Of a stretch of 64,000 bases of DNA, positions 22,200 to 33,567 are shown piece by piece. A program made the position numbers and the translations under genes. The notes below the pieces were generated by a model, which saw only the letters and a list, made by a program, of their open reading frames with translations, was not told where the DNA came from and made no database searches. Positions within the stretch are counted from its first letter, which is position 1; the number at the start of each line of letters is the position of its first letter. Source of the stretch: Neoceratodus forsteri (lineage: Eukaryota > Chordata > Ceratodontiformes > Ceratodontidae); assembly GCA_016271365.2 (NCBI GenBank), contig JADMNL010000028.1:55508001-55572000 (forward strand). The letters run 5' to 3'.

Positions 22200-24490
22200 T
22201 TTTGGGCTATTCGCACTCTCTATTCCAGAGGAATTACCACCCTGTAGGGTATGACAGGCAAGGAACCTCGGAGAGGCTCCACCCCTAAAGGTACATTAGA
22301 ATCCAAAAGAAATGTAGTACAATCATATCCCAAAGAATGAGGTGACACAAAGCTTAGGAGCAAGCAGTAATTGTGACAAAGGAGCTTTAACTGTAACGTA
22401 GTAGTAGAGTAGCACAGATAGTTTGATAACATAATGAGATGCTCAGTTGGATAATGTAATGAAATGCCCTGGCTTGCATAGCATGATACTAATGGTTTGT
22501 GCTGAGAATGAGGGGATCCTCTAAGAAGAGAGGGAACAGCAGGACATCCTCCACCTCCATCTAACAGCGGAACCTACCTAAAGAAACTAAGAGACACTAC
22601 TATGCTAACAGTTATGACCAGAGGCAACAGAAGAGAGAAAACAACCCCTATGAGGAGAAAATCTCTGGGGATCTAAGGCCTAGGTCACCTTCTCTCCAGG
22701 TTTTGGATAGTTTATTTAGTGATGGCTCTACAGCTGCAATTTAGAAAACTCAATTAAAGGGAGGTGGAAAATATTCCAATTTAGAGGAAGGCTCTCACTC
22801 AAATCTTCTAGTGGGAACGCTGTGGAAGGTTGTGAGAAAACTCTGCAACAATATGTGCAACCAAGGTGGTGGAGGAGAGCATCGACTACTGAGGCACTCA
22901 CCTGGCCTACCCACCCTAAACTCAAACCAGGTGAACCAGAGGCAGTCATAGGGAGAATGTGGTGAAGGTGCTTTGCTAAGGAAACCACTAAAGTCAATGG
23001 CTAACCATTATAGTGGAACACAAGTGCCAAAGGAGACTGCTAATCTTAAATTCTACACCAGGAGCTACCGTCACGTAGCAGGCAGCTAAAGTCAAGCCCA
23101 GGGCAAGGACATTCCCAGCTATGGGCCAGGTGAGAAGGATCCTGCCCCAGGCTGGACATGCTCAAGATGCAGACTAAATGCAGAGTGAAACCATCGTCTG
23201 CAGGAACCCTGTGCCAGAATAGAATGGCAGGCATACCCCAGAATTAGATTGAGAACTGAGAAGCTGACAAGCTGATTGAGTATGGTATGCTGATTGTAAT
23301 GAGCAGTGAGTGCTGAGACCTTGCAAGATTGAAAACAGATTGAGTGCAGCAGACATCCCAGAAGCTGAAGTTGAGAGGATGCAGGAGGCATGAGCAATCG
23401 ATTGCATAAGCAAGTGTGGACCTGTACGTAGGTCAGTAAACAGAGTAGTAAGTGGACCTGCATGTAGGTCTGCATAACGAGCAATGAAACAGCACTGAAT
23501 AGTGGGGCAAGACAGCCAGACATTTAAAAGCCAAATCAAGGTGACAAATATTCTGAGGATTTTCGGCAGAGAAAGCAGGATTTACAACAGAAGTAATGAG
23601 CCACATGGGCCCATGACTCCCCAAACACTTCCCAGTCCCCACCGTAGGACAAACAAGAAAATGATGGAAGGGCCGAGAACCACATGCAGATACAAAGCTA
23701 ATTTACCAGCCTCAGCAGGAGCTTTTTAGCTGACCTCAGAGAATAACAGAGTGAATAAATATAAAGCAACATCCATGGTACACTGAGTTGTAACTGCAAT
23801 AAATATAAATAAGGAGACAGAATGCTCTGAAAGCAGGTGCAGCCAGGCAGTGCAATGAAGCTGTTGTAATGAGGTAAGTAGAATGAGACAGCATGATTGA
23901 GCTGCATAGCTAGGTTCAGTGTAAGCCTTAGTCAGGCGAAATCAATGGAGTATGCAACATGGAGCAGCTATAGCTGAGCTGAAACACAAAGAATGATTGC
24001 AGTTGCATTGCAGTAGTTTGAGAGTTGAATAACTGAAAGCAAGTAGTAGTAGCTCTGGAATAATATGCTAGGAGTTTCGAAACAAAGCCACCCCCAAAAA
24101 ACAAAACCAAAGACACATAAACACAAAACAGCAAACAAAGAAAGAAGAAGCACACATGCAGCTGAAGGCAAAATACAAACCAGAAGCAGGAAAATAAAGA
24201 CAGAAATCCAGCAAAGACAAGCAGAAGCAGCAAGGGGGGGCTCAGCCAGCCCTGCAGGCTCACTCCAGCTCAGAGGATAGATGGACAGAGCCTTTCACTG
24301 CAGTGAAAGAGTGCTTCGTGTTGAGGCTGAGAGGAACTGCTTATATAGCACAGAAAGTGGGAGTGGCTGGCTAGCCATCAAACTCCAGGCATAGCCTTTC
24401 CAATTACTGCACTGCAGGATTTCCATCTTTTAAGTGCTGCCCTTAAAAAGCTACAAAGAAATTGGATCTCGCATAGGTTCTCTTCACCAG
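22200..24490. other. Unassigned 2.3-kb segment, purine-rich on the plus strand
   Basis: Base use changes here compared with the AT-rich L1-like flanks on either side, which suggests a separate inserted sequence. A perfect 18-bp palindrome (ctttcactgcagtgaaag) lies at 24292-24309, and a TATA-like gcttatatagcac at about 24340. I found no terminal repeats and no protein domain. The minus-strand frames of 90-134 codons at 22728-24263 overlap one another in different frames and look like chance frames. An unrecognised LTR or nonautonomous element is the main alternative. Confidence 0.3.
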
Positions 24491-24599
24491 GTACTAGTAA
24501 TTCATGTGAGGTTATTATACCACTTTGAAAAAACTTAAACTTTCAACTCATAGAAAATAGATGGATGAGGAGGAAGAATAATTCTAGTGAAAGGCACTG

Positions 24600-24900
24600 T
24601 GTTTGGCTATTTCAGTATAACTGTGGGCTCAATATATGGCCCTTTCCAGCAATATCCTGCCTTTTTTAGCAAATATTACTCTAGCTATTGTTCACATTCA
24701 GGCTCAACATCTTATTTTAATGGGGGGAATTGAAAGCCCTATATGATCCATTACTGGAAAAAATAAAAACATTACCAAGACCAACTTCAGAATTTCAGAA
24801 CATTTAAGCTGCTTTTTTACAAGAAAATAACTTAGGAGATGTCGGGAGATTAAAATATCCCAATAGGAAGATTTTCACATTTCATGACAAGAAAAAACAA
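24600..24900 (+). pseudogene. L1-like ORF2 endonuclease fragment
   Basis: From about 24745 one frame reads DPLLEKIKTLPRPTSEF, a single stop, then FLQENNLGDVGRLKYPNRK and FTFHDKKK to 24900. The pattern LxDxWRxxxPxxxxFTFxS is typical of L1/Tx1-type endonucleases near their C-terminal part; here Trp is replaced by Gly. Upstream pieces (24600-24740) are consistent with more of the same domain but are less clear. It is cut at 24901, where a different repeat begins ('gggctggatattcaaa'). Confidence 0.6.
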
Positions 24901-24901
24901 T

Positions 24902-25620
24902 GGGCTGGATATTCAAAAGGGTTGCGCCTGTGCAAGTCTGAAATTGCGCCATTCTGCCAAATTCAGCAGGAGGCAGTTGCGCCCCCAAGTCAAGCTGAGC
25001 AACAGTGCAATGCTAATGAAGGCATGCTGAACCGGAAGGGGAGGAACCATGCATAAACTGCACAGCCCGGTATTCAGTGGGCTGTGCAGAGTTGTGCAGG
25101 TGCAACCTCCAACCTGCGCCTGCACAACTTTTAGCAAAAAGGAAAAAAGGAGTAAGTCGAGGGCCACCCACAGGTGAGCTGCCACATTGCAGAGTGCAAC
25201 ACAGTGGTTTCCACCTGTGGGTGGCCCTCAATGTACTCTCTGTGCCCCCTGCAGCCCAATCGCAGGCATATAGTAACCCCCTTCCCCCAACTGGCCTGAT
25301 CGTGGGCATAATAGAAGAAACCCCCCTTCCTCGACTGGCCCGATCACGGGCATAATAGAAGAAACCCCTCCCCGACTGGCCCGATCACAGGCATAAGTTT
25401 AAAACCTCCACCCTCGACCAGCCTGATTGCAGGCATCAGTGACAAAATCCCCACCCCCACTAGCCTGATCATGGGCAGAACAGATTTCAACCCCCAAGAA
25501 CATATCCCTAGTGATCCAGTGGACCCAAAGCCTGACCACAGGGCATTAGAGTCCACCACCCCCTGGTCCACCCACCTGGTGCTCTAGTGGCCCCCACCCC
25601 ACCCACCCATGGAGCCCCAC
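24902..25620. mobile_element. Fragment of a repeat with the 'gggctggatattcaaa' terminus
   Basis: The left edge 'gggctggatattcaaa' (24903-24918) matches the left terminus of the fold-back element at 33568 (gggctagatattcaaa). Inside there is an inverted repeat of 'gggccacccacaggtg' (25160-25175) with 'cacctgtgggtggccct' (25212-25228), and then minisatellite units. The matching right terminus is not seen, so the copy is truncated or joined to the head element at 25735. The short frames here are shadows. Confidence 0.55.
25245..25500. repeat. Minisatellite, ~50-60-bp units, about five copies
   Basis: The unit contains 'ctggcc(t/c)gatc(g/a)(t/c)gggcat' followed by 'aatagaagaaacccc' and a C-rich spacer. 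It recurs near 25280, 25335, 25375, 25420 and 25465, decaying to the right. Confidence 0.8.
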
Positions 25621-25734
25621 CACCTCACTCTCCCTGTCAGCCAGAAGGTGGCAACATCCCACCCGCCTGCCACCCGCCACCCACCGACTGACTGCTTGGT
25701 AGGGCTGCACGCCCACTGGTTCAGAGCAAGAGCC

Positions 25735-25945
25735 AATGGGTGTTCAGCTCCCCCTTTCAACTGTATGCCACTGCATTTTGGAGCGTGTCATAGACAGCTC
25801 CAAAATGCATTGGCTTACAGGGGCCGTGCCTGCCAGCACACTGCCTGAATTGGAGGAGGAGGAGGTGACACACCTCCGAAATCTCCGATGATGGCACTAT
25901 TTTCTTGCACATGCTTGCAAGCAAACATAAAAACAAAAGAAAAAA
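25735..25945 (-). mobile_element. Head-only copy of the composite hairpin element
   Basis: Read from 25945 downward: 'tttatgtttgcttgcaagca' then the conserved head (two oppositely oriented 'ctccaaaatgca' blocks, 'cagttgaaagggggagct') to about 25735. The hairpin array, linker and satellite tail are absent. The head terminus lies next to the 5' end of the LINE that starts at 25946. Confidence 0.75.
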
Positions 25946-26003
25946 TATTGGGCAGATAACAAATAGCTGTCCTAAGTAGGCAGTAGATTGAGGAGGGACA
26001 GAC

Positions 26004-26684
26004 ATGATGGGAGTGGTGCAGTGCAGTGGTTGTGGAGCAGCTGTCTTCGGGGAGACATTCAGGAGGCTGTGATGCTGCCCTATCTGCAGACTTCTCTCTG
26101 GGCTGAGGGAGGAGATTGCCCTTCTCCGAGCAGAGCTGGCCAAGGTCAAGGCAGCATCCACCCCCAACCAGAGACCACCAGGTCCACAACCTATACCTCA
26201 AAGAATGCCCAGGAAGAGAAGTGATTGGACTATGGTGGGCTCAGGGAGGGTGACGGGGGGGCAAAAGCACATCCCTCAACTGGTTCTGCTTAGAAACTCC
26301 TACACTGTTTTGGAGGAATGGGAAAGCCCCACTCAGAAACCCGAGGTTAGGATCAGGGAGGATGGGAGGGTCCTCCAAGATAAAGCCTCAGGGAAGGAAG
26401 GCAGCAGTCCGTAGAGGAGGGGGAAGCTTCTCTTAGTGGGGGACTCCATTGTACAGGAAGTGGAGATAGGGACACCTAGCAGTGTAGAGAGGGAGGTCAA
26501 GTGCATCTCTGGAAGATCTGCATGGAGGGATGGGATACAGATCAATAGGATTGCGAGGGCAATAGCTAGGAGGGAGCAAGCTGAATGTCATTGTCCACCT
26601 CCGAACAATGACATGACCAGGAGAAGTTTGGAGTTAGCCAGAGTCCAGGAGGTTTTCAGGAAGCTAGGGGGAAATCTAAAATAG
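26004..26684 (+). pseudogene. LINE ORF1 (zinc-knuckle, coiled coil, SGNH-like)
   Basis: Met at 26004 begins MGVVQCSGCGAAVFGETF after one extra Met, then a stop replaces one residue before CCPICRLLSGLREEIALL. This is the same CxxC...CCPxC plus heptad layout as the ORF1 at 15483. A frame break separates it from LLLVGDSIVQEVEIG (26424-26468), the SGNH catalytic-serine block. The block that reads HVGTND in other ORF1s is degenerate (PPNND, about 26600). The protein is broken by at least two stops. Family knowledge, not this sequence, gives the role as an RNA-binding LINE partner with an esterase-like domain. Confidence 0.7.
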
Positions 26685-27067
26685 ATACCACACTCCATCT
26701 CATTCTTGAAGGTGCTGCCTGTCCAGAGCACAGGGCAAGCTAGGGCACTCCACAGCCATACTTTCAACTCCTGGTTGAAGGACTGGTGTGGAAGGGAGGG
26801 TTTTGGCTTCATAGGTGACTGAGGCCTAACATGGTCAGATGTGAACTTATAAAAATAAAATGGCCTCCATCTGTCCAAGAAAAGGACCTCGATCCTTAGT
26901 GAGAAGATTAAATGCTTCAGCTGTCATCATTTAAACTGGCAAAGGGGGGAGAGCCAAGAGTGTCAGGAGGCTTAAGAGCACCCCATGGGAACATGCAGGA
27001 ACATAAGTAACTACAGGAACAGCTAAGTCAGGCAGGGAAGGGCAAGCAGGCGAGGAATGTATACTGA

Positions 27068-29219
27068 GTGATACGGGGGATGAGAGCACATAGGAAAGGA
27101 AACCAAGGTTGGGGGAAGATGCTGGAGAGGGAGAACAAGAGCAGAGGGAGGGCAGACTGTAAAACGTGGAAAGTCATGCAAATGAATGTCCATAGCTCAG
27201 GAAATAAAATTCTACACCTAGAGGTTTTGTTGGCAGATGTAGACCTTGACATAGCAGCAGAAAGAGAGATGCAGTAATCTGCGAATCATGGCCGGGAACT
27301 CAATGTACTAGGTTATGCACTGTTCAGGAGGAACAGGGAGGGTAAAAAGGGTGAGGGAGTGGCCTTGTACATCAGAGATGGTATAAAGGCTACAGAAGTT
27401 CAGGGAAGACAGGGAGAGGCTACCGTAATGTGAGCCACCTTGGATCCAGGGAATGGAACAGCAATACACACAGGGGTGATCTACAGATCTCTGACACAGA
27501 ATGAGGAGGTAGACAGGAAACTAGCGGAGAACATACATGACATGGCTGGTAAAGGTGGAATATGGCTACTGGGGAATTTCAATATGCCTGACTTGGATTG
27601 GGTCACACCCAGGTGGCTGTTTCAGCAAGAAGAATTAGCCATCCTTGAATCCCTGTGGGAGGTTGGACTCAGGCAGCTGGTGCATAAACCAGCCAGGGAC
27701 AAGTTGATTCTTGACATGGTATGGACCAATAGGAAAAGAGTCAAAGAAATCCAGGTAGAAGGGCAGATTGGGTCCAGTGACCACCACATGGTATGGTTCA
27801 GCATGGAGGCATGGACTCAGTTATGCCACACAAGAACAAGAGTATAAGATTTCAGGAGGGTGGATTTCATTGAAATGTGTAAATGTATACAAGCAGTCCT
27901 GGGGAAGGTAGGAGTAACAGAGGGGTGGAGGAACAATGGGAGAAACTGAAAGGAGCCACAGAGGAGATAACAAACCGATGCATTAGGATAGTGGTCAAAG
28001 GGAAACATAGAAGGAAACCACTATGGTTCTCTAAAGAGGTTGGGGACAAAGGCAGAGATAAAAGACTGAGCTTCAGGAACTATCAGGGGAGCCAAAGGGA
28101 GGAGGACAGGGAGCTGTACTGTGAGTGTCTAAGAGAAGCAGGGAAAGCTGTTAGGAGAGCGATGGTGCAGACAGAAGAGGGTTTAGCATGGTCTTTAAAG
28201 AAAGGGGAAAAGGCATTTTATAGGTTGATCAGAGAAAGAAGAAAAAATGGGGTGACTGTGAGGTGCAAAGGGGAGAAGGGACAGTGGAAGGAGGGAGATC
28301 TGGACAAGGCAAAAATACAGAACAAATACTTCTGCTTCATATTCATTAAGAAGGGAGATGGTCAAGGACCACGGTTGAGTTGTAGAGGCAATAGGAGGGG
28401 GCCATGGACACCTGTCCATTCACAGTGGTGTGAGCTCTGGAGGAACTCACAGATCTGAAGGTGGATAAGGCCATGAGGCTAGGCGGCATCCACCAGAGGA
28501 TAGTTAGGGAGCTGAGAAGGGAAATAGCAGCACCTCTGGCAGCCCTGTTCACAGAGTCACTCAACATGGGTGTTGATCCAGAGGAGAGGAGGAGAGCTTA
28601 AGTAGTCCCACTGCACAAAAGCAGCAGTAGGGAGGAGGCGGTGAACTACAGGCTAGTCAGCCTCAGTTCAGTGATGGGAAAGATCATGGAGACACTGCTG
28701 AAAGAAAGGATAGTGGCACATCTGGAATCCAGTAGTGCTCAGGATCTGAGGCAATGCAGATTCACAGCAGGGATGTCATGTCAAACAAATCTAATAGATT
28801 TTTTTGATTGGCTGTCTAGGGAAGTAAATCAGGGAGTGGCGGTAGACGTAGCCTTCCTAGATTTCAGCAAAGTATTTGACACTGTCCCACATAGAAGGCT
28901 GATTAACAAGATGGGTTCTCTAGGCATGGGAGACAAGGTGGTGAACTGGGTTATTAACTGGTTAACAGGCAGGAGACAGAGGGTGGTGGTAAATGGGTTA
29001 CAATCTGGGGAGAGGGGGGCGACCAGCGGGGTACCACCGGGATCAGTACTAGGAACAGTCCCATTCAATTTCTTCATTAGTGACATTGCAGAGGGTTTGG
29101 AAGGAAAGGTCTGCCTGTTTGCAGATGACACCAAGATTTGCAACAGGGTGACGACTCCAGAAGGGGTACACAAAATGAAGAGGGGCCTGGAGAGGCTTGA
29201 AACATGGTCAGAGATATGA
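27068..29219 (+). pseudogene. LINE ORF2: endonuclease and truncated RT
   Basis: The endonuclease runs from MQMNVHSSGNKILHLEVLLA (27176) through GVIYRSLTQNEEVDRKL and LLGNFNMPDLDW to GSSDHHMVWFSME (27776-27810). A conserved linker contains KPLWFSKEVGDKGRDKR (28015-28065). The RT has YRLVSLSSVMGKIMETLL (28646), motif A FLDFSKVFDTVPHRRLI (28854), motif B SGVPPGSVLGTVPFNFF and motif C LFADDTKICNRV (29116-29151). It ends at a stop at 29217-29219, just after RLETWSEI, where the 3' switch occurs. Stops lie at about 27274, 27431 and 27846, and the endonuclease N-terminal motif has His for the usual Arg. It is a pseudogene lacking the RT thumb. Confidence 0.8.
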
Positions 29220-29222
29220 CAA

Positions 29223-29815
29223 TATTGAAGCCCCTGTGTAATAAAATTATGAGCTAGCTTACCTGATCATCTGATTTCAGACCTATATTCTGGAAAAACA
29301 GCAAACTGGGCACAAAGAATTGGCCTTACTGGACACACATAAAAGTCTTGATTTCCAGTTACAAAACAAATTTATTAATGCTTCATTATATTGTCATTAC
29401 AGTGCAGAGCAACAGTTGCATCAGGTCGAGGATCAGAAACTCAATGTTCTGAGCATGGGTGTGCACTTTGTGAAGATCTATATTCCAGCAAGTTTCCTGA
29501 ATTAACTGGTAGGATCACAAGGCTTAAAGCATATTATGTTCTGTCAGAATGAAGTTTCAGTTTTGATATCTTCTGATGCTTTTCAGCTGTAGCCATGAAA
29601 GCATGGGGGTGATTTGGGGCTACAGGGAGAGTAAGGATTTCATGTAACGTGATTAGACCATTTTGGAAATACTTTATTGTCCAAAATGATGCTGTTATTG
29701 TTTATGTCTTTCATGTAATACGATTAGACCATTTTTGTGCTGTTATTGTTTATGTCTTTCATGTAACGGAACAAAACTCCAAAAGTGTTAAAAAGTAATT
29801 TTTTATATTCTGTTA
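29223..29815 (+). repeat. Foreign 3' segment shared by both chimeric LINEs
   Basis: The segment starts with 'caatattgaagcccctgtgt' (29220-29239) and ends near 'gtgttaaaaagtaattttt'. It matches 39907-39949 plus 41620-42137, where a later insertion splits it. Near its end it has about 2.5 units of a ~55-bp repeat holding 'tgttattgtttatgtctttc' and 'atgtaatacgattagacca'. It has no coding potential and could act as the 3' recognition sequence for another LINE's machinery; that is speculation. Confidence 0.75.
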
Positions 29816-30479
29816 GGTGTTTGTGTTATGGTGTTTGTACATCAATGTAATTGGTATGTAGATGTACTTTATGCATTGCTGCGTTATATTAACAGCACTA
29901 TACATGTAGAGCCCAATATTACGGCAATCTTAAGCGCTAGTAGTTCATAATATAAACTGTTTATGACTCTTACATTTTAAGTCTCTTTACCATGATCAGG
30001 ACACTACATAAGGGTGTTACATGCATGTGGAGAAAATACATTTGGTATGATCTCAGTTTGTTTATATTAATGCAATGTTTTTACATTGCTATAACATTAC
30101 AATTTTATAGGATACTTTCTCCAGTATCATATAAGCTAGAAGGTTAAACTTTCACCATTTCTTAGAATGCAGGGATATTTGCCACTAAAATATACTGATG
30201 TAAAAATAATGCAGATAACACTTAGATGTACCCGTTATATCATAAAATACATCAGTGCGTGCACGTAATCAATGTTTTTTAAAATAAAAACAAAGAGACT
30301 CCAAGCTTATCACCAAGAAGTATAGCTTATGTTTTTTGAAGTGTATTATAGAGAATAGGAGCTACGTACAGTAAGTGGGGGAAGGGGACTCAGGACACAA
30401 ATGGTGAGAAAGAGTACTGATCTTGGGAAACTCTATTGAAAAGGAAGTGAGATGGGGAGACACAGGGGCTAGGACAAAC
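29816..30479. other. No gene seen
   Basis: AT-rich unassigned sequence between the chimeric LINE and the next LINE fragment. No coding frame, RNA gene or repeat end is recognised. Confidence 0.4.
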
Positions 30480-32375
30480 CAAAGGAAGGTCAGTGTATGC
30501 CGGGTGACTGTGAGGAGGGTAGGAACACTGACAGTCTGGAACATGGGAATGGGAGGGCTCTTATTATCGTTCATTTGGGGATGAATGAATTGGTTGAACG
30601 TGAGTTAGGGGAGGTTCAGGAGAGGTTCAGGGAGGTGGGGGTTCTCTGCAGTGGGGTTTGGAGGCTGCAAGACTTCTCAGAGCTGCTACCAGTACTAAGA
30701 GCTGGCACTGCAGGAAAGAAAAGGATTGAGGAGATTAATGCATGGCTCGGAGGTGGTGTGGGAATGAGGACAACAGGCTAGCTGGAGGCTGGGGAGATAC
30801 ACAACGGATAGGCTGCAGATCAGTAAAGAGGGCACTAGGGTGTGGAAAACCATATTTGAGGAATAGATGGGTAACATTTAAATTTAAACTGATGGGGGGT
30901 AGCTGGGGCTCCACAGTACCTTTAGTCACCTGGTGGAGGAGTACCAACGGCCTCCCCAATCAAGGCAGAAGGAAGGGGGACTCAGATGAGAGGCAGAAGG
31001 ATGGGGATAGGAGGGTAGTACTGGAATTAGGGATCAGGCAGAATGGGAGGAGGGGATTCGACTCATGGTGGATGGTAATGTCACTGAATGCAAGGAGCCT
31101 AGGAACAAAATGGCTCAGTTGCAGTAATTGATGGCAGAAGAAGGACTGACTATATACCATGGATGGGGGTGGGAAGAGGAAAGGAATGTCCTGTATGTGA
31201 TGGAAGTGATAGCCTGTACTAAGGAAGAGGAGGAGGTGGATCAAAGGACAGTGGTATTTGGGTACAGATACAATTCACAAAAGGTAGAAAGCTTGGGATA
31301 GGGGTTGTATACAGCCCCAAACTAGGAAGAGGAATTAGGCCAGGAACCAGGGTACACAAATGTGGAGATGGCCAACAGGGAGGTAGTGATTATGTGGGAC
31401 TTCAATCTGAGTGGGGTAGACTGGAAGATCCTGGCTGGCACCTGTACTAGGACTCAGGTATTGATGGATGCATTCCAGTGTGGGTTTCTGACACAATGAG
31501 TCCTACAGCCTACCAGAGAGAGGGCCATTCAAGGGTCTGGTAGTATCTAATGGTGCTTATGTCCAAGAAATAAAAGCAAAGGCGTCACTTGCAGAAAGCA
31601 ACCACCTCACTCTGTGGTTCCACCTGGACTTTGACAGGGAGAAGATCAAGACCAAAACAAGGGTTCCAAGCCTCAGGAGGTCGAGTACAGCAGGTCACTT
31701 ACGTTGTGAGCACTCCTGAAAGATATTTCAGACTAGGTACTGAGCTTCCCTGTAGGTGTTAGAAGCAATGATACAGGAATTTGTCAATCAACTGGAAATC
31801 AAAACAAGGCTGCAACCATTTCATGTCATCATAAAACTCAAAGTGATGTCATTGAGGGGAAGCTGTAATTATGAGCAACATACAGCTTGCCCTCAGTCTA
31901 GAGAAGGGCAACAAAGGTGGTACAGGGACTGCACCGAAGCCCTATGAGAAAAGACTTAAGGATCTAAATATCTATTCACTAGAGAAAGAATGTGGATGGA
32001 GATATGATAAAGATGTTTGAGTACCTTAAGGCAATAAACAGGGTACATGTGGAAAGCATATTTCAGAGAAAACTCTGCACAAAAACAAGGTGGCATGAAA
32101 TGAGGCTGAAGGGTGGAAGGCTCAGGGGTAATGTTAGGCAGTACTTTTTCACTGTGATGGTGGTGGGGTCATGGAACAGCCTTCCAGCAGAAGTGGTGGG
32201 TATGAAAACAATACAGGGTTTCAGTAGAGCATGGAACAGACATAAGGGTACCCTGGAGATTTGCAGAGCAGGAGAACTGCAGTTCAAACAGACTCTGGGG
32301 TTGCTGCAGTGTGTAGGGAAATGGGCAGATTAGGTGAGCCACACGGTCCTTATCTGCCGACAGATTTTATGTTTC
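30480..32375 (+). mobile_element. CR1-like LINE, internally deleted
   Basis: The 5' part is the end of an ORF1 with ALIIVHLGMNELVERELGEV (30553-30612), an SGNH block with Met for the usual Thr, followed by FSELLPVLR. ORF2 begins near 31076 with VMSLNARSLGTK. The endonuclease is fragmentary (VWSKVQ-like and LGRGIRPG pieces to 31500). The sequence then jumps to the RT C-terminal and thumb region (KRLKDLNIYSLEKE, about 31950) and to the family tail, 'cttatctgccgacag' near 32350. Most of the endonuclease end and all RT catalytic motifs are missing. The 3' end agrees with the family tail, so only the interior is lost. Confidence 0.75.
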
Positions 32376-33567
32376 TATTAGGAGACCAATGTAATTCAGT
32401 GAGAACAAAAAATGTTATTCTATCTTTTAAAACAAAAATGGATGCTTCTTTCAGCAATAAACTGTGCCTTTTATATGTTTACACTATTGTGCTGCATTTG
32501 TTACACTTTACAATTTTAAACAATTGGCTTCTTTGTTTCTTCTTCCCAAATAAAATCTGGCTGTGAAGAAAATGTCACCTGCTAGATTATTTGTATTTTT
32601 TTATTTTCCCCTTTTTAGCCGCTGCCCATGCTGGAACCCTCGATCCAGTCATGGACCCCTACCACTTCACCCTCACATGAGTCATACACCTGATACCCCA
32701 TGGCTTTATGCCCAAGGGTGGGGTCACAGCACCTGGCTTATAGTGCTGTGAACTTTGGGACAGGTTGGGAGTCAGCCTGGGAACAATGAAAGCTGTGGGG
32801 ACAGAAGTCAACAAGGGGGTGATTTTTCCCCACTGTAAGGGGGGCATGAACATGCAGTGGCAACCTGTGTCCATCCCATCCCCTGAACGTACTGGCACTG
32901 GTTCCTTGCAATGCCCCCGGCCTCCGCAAGGGGTCCACCATGCGCCTGGCACTCTCCACACCCTCCCCCTGAAGAACAATAGCAGTCTGCAGAATGCTTC
33001 ATCCTTCTCCCCCCGGCTGGCCCTCCGATGCCCCAGGTCCATTCCTGAACCCAGATCATCAGCATTGCAAGAGGAATTACAACCGCTGATCCGATGGGCT
33101 AGCGTCACTTGCTAGTTTATAACAAAAGATCATAGGTTATCAAAAGTCATGTATTACTATTATATGTAGTATTTGGTAATAGTGCTATTTCTTAACAGAA
33201 GTCTGAAAGCAGGTTTGCAGTTTTCCCATTAAAATACACTGTTGACCTTGACAATAAATTTACTCTGACATCATAATACATTAATTCTACTTGGTTTCTT
33301 TTACTAGTAGTTGGCAAAATACAAATAAAATGATAAAACGGAATTAAAGAAACAAATAAAAGCAAACATATTGCTTATAAAGTCATCTTAAGGCCCCCAA
33401 TCTTGTCTCTTTAAGATAAACTGTAGAATCCTGACTTCCCGAACTGCCTGGAGAACATCTGATCAGTCTGGATTATCACGAGTCTGGATGATCGGATCCA
33501 TTGTCTGCGAGGATCGCTTCATACTGAAACTTGAACTGAGCAGCTTACTTGCTGAGATTTGCATATA
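32376..33567. other. Unassigned; includes a GC-rich island at 32620-33115
   Basis: AT-rich flanks surround a ~500-bp GC-rich island with overlapping frames on both strands: 149 codons on minus (33108-32659) and 116 codons on plus (32765-33115). Neither has a domain I recognise, and such overlapping frames are expected in GC-rich DNA. An exon, a CpG-rich regulatory region or part of an unknown repeat are all possible. Confidence 0.3.

Larger units (their letters stand above)
25946..29815 (+). mobile_element. Chimeric CR1-like LINE, copy 1
   Basis: The layout is a short A-rich 5' leader, ORF1 (26004-26684), a spacer, ORF2 endonuclease (27068-27850), ORF2 RT (27883-29219), then a foreign 3' segment (29223-29815). 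The family's usual RT C-terminus and 'gggcagactgggtgg' tail are missing. Copy 2 (36838-42137) is cut at nearly the same place, within about 20 bases, and joined to the same 3' segment, so the join was most likely inherited and not made twice. Many stops make this copy inactive. The shared structure suggests a nonautonomous subfamily or an old duplication. Confidence 0.8.

Noticed and set aside
22728..24263. Minus-strand frames of 89-134 codons as host exons
   Set aside because: They lie in overlapping frames with no shared domain, no consistent splice signals and no recognisable protein.
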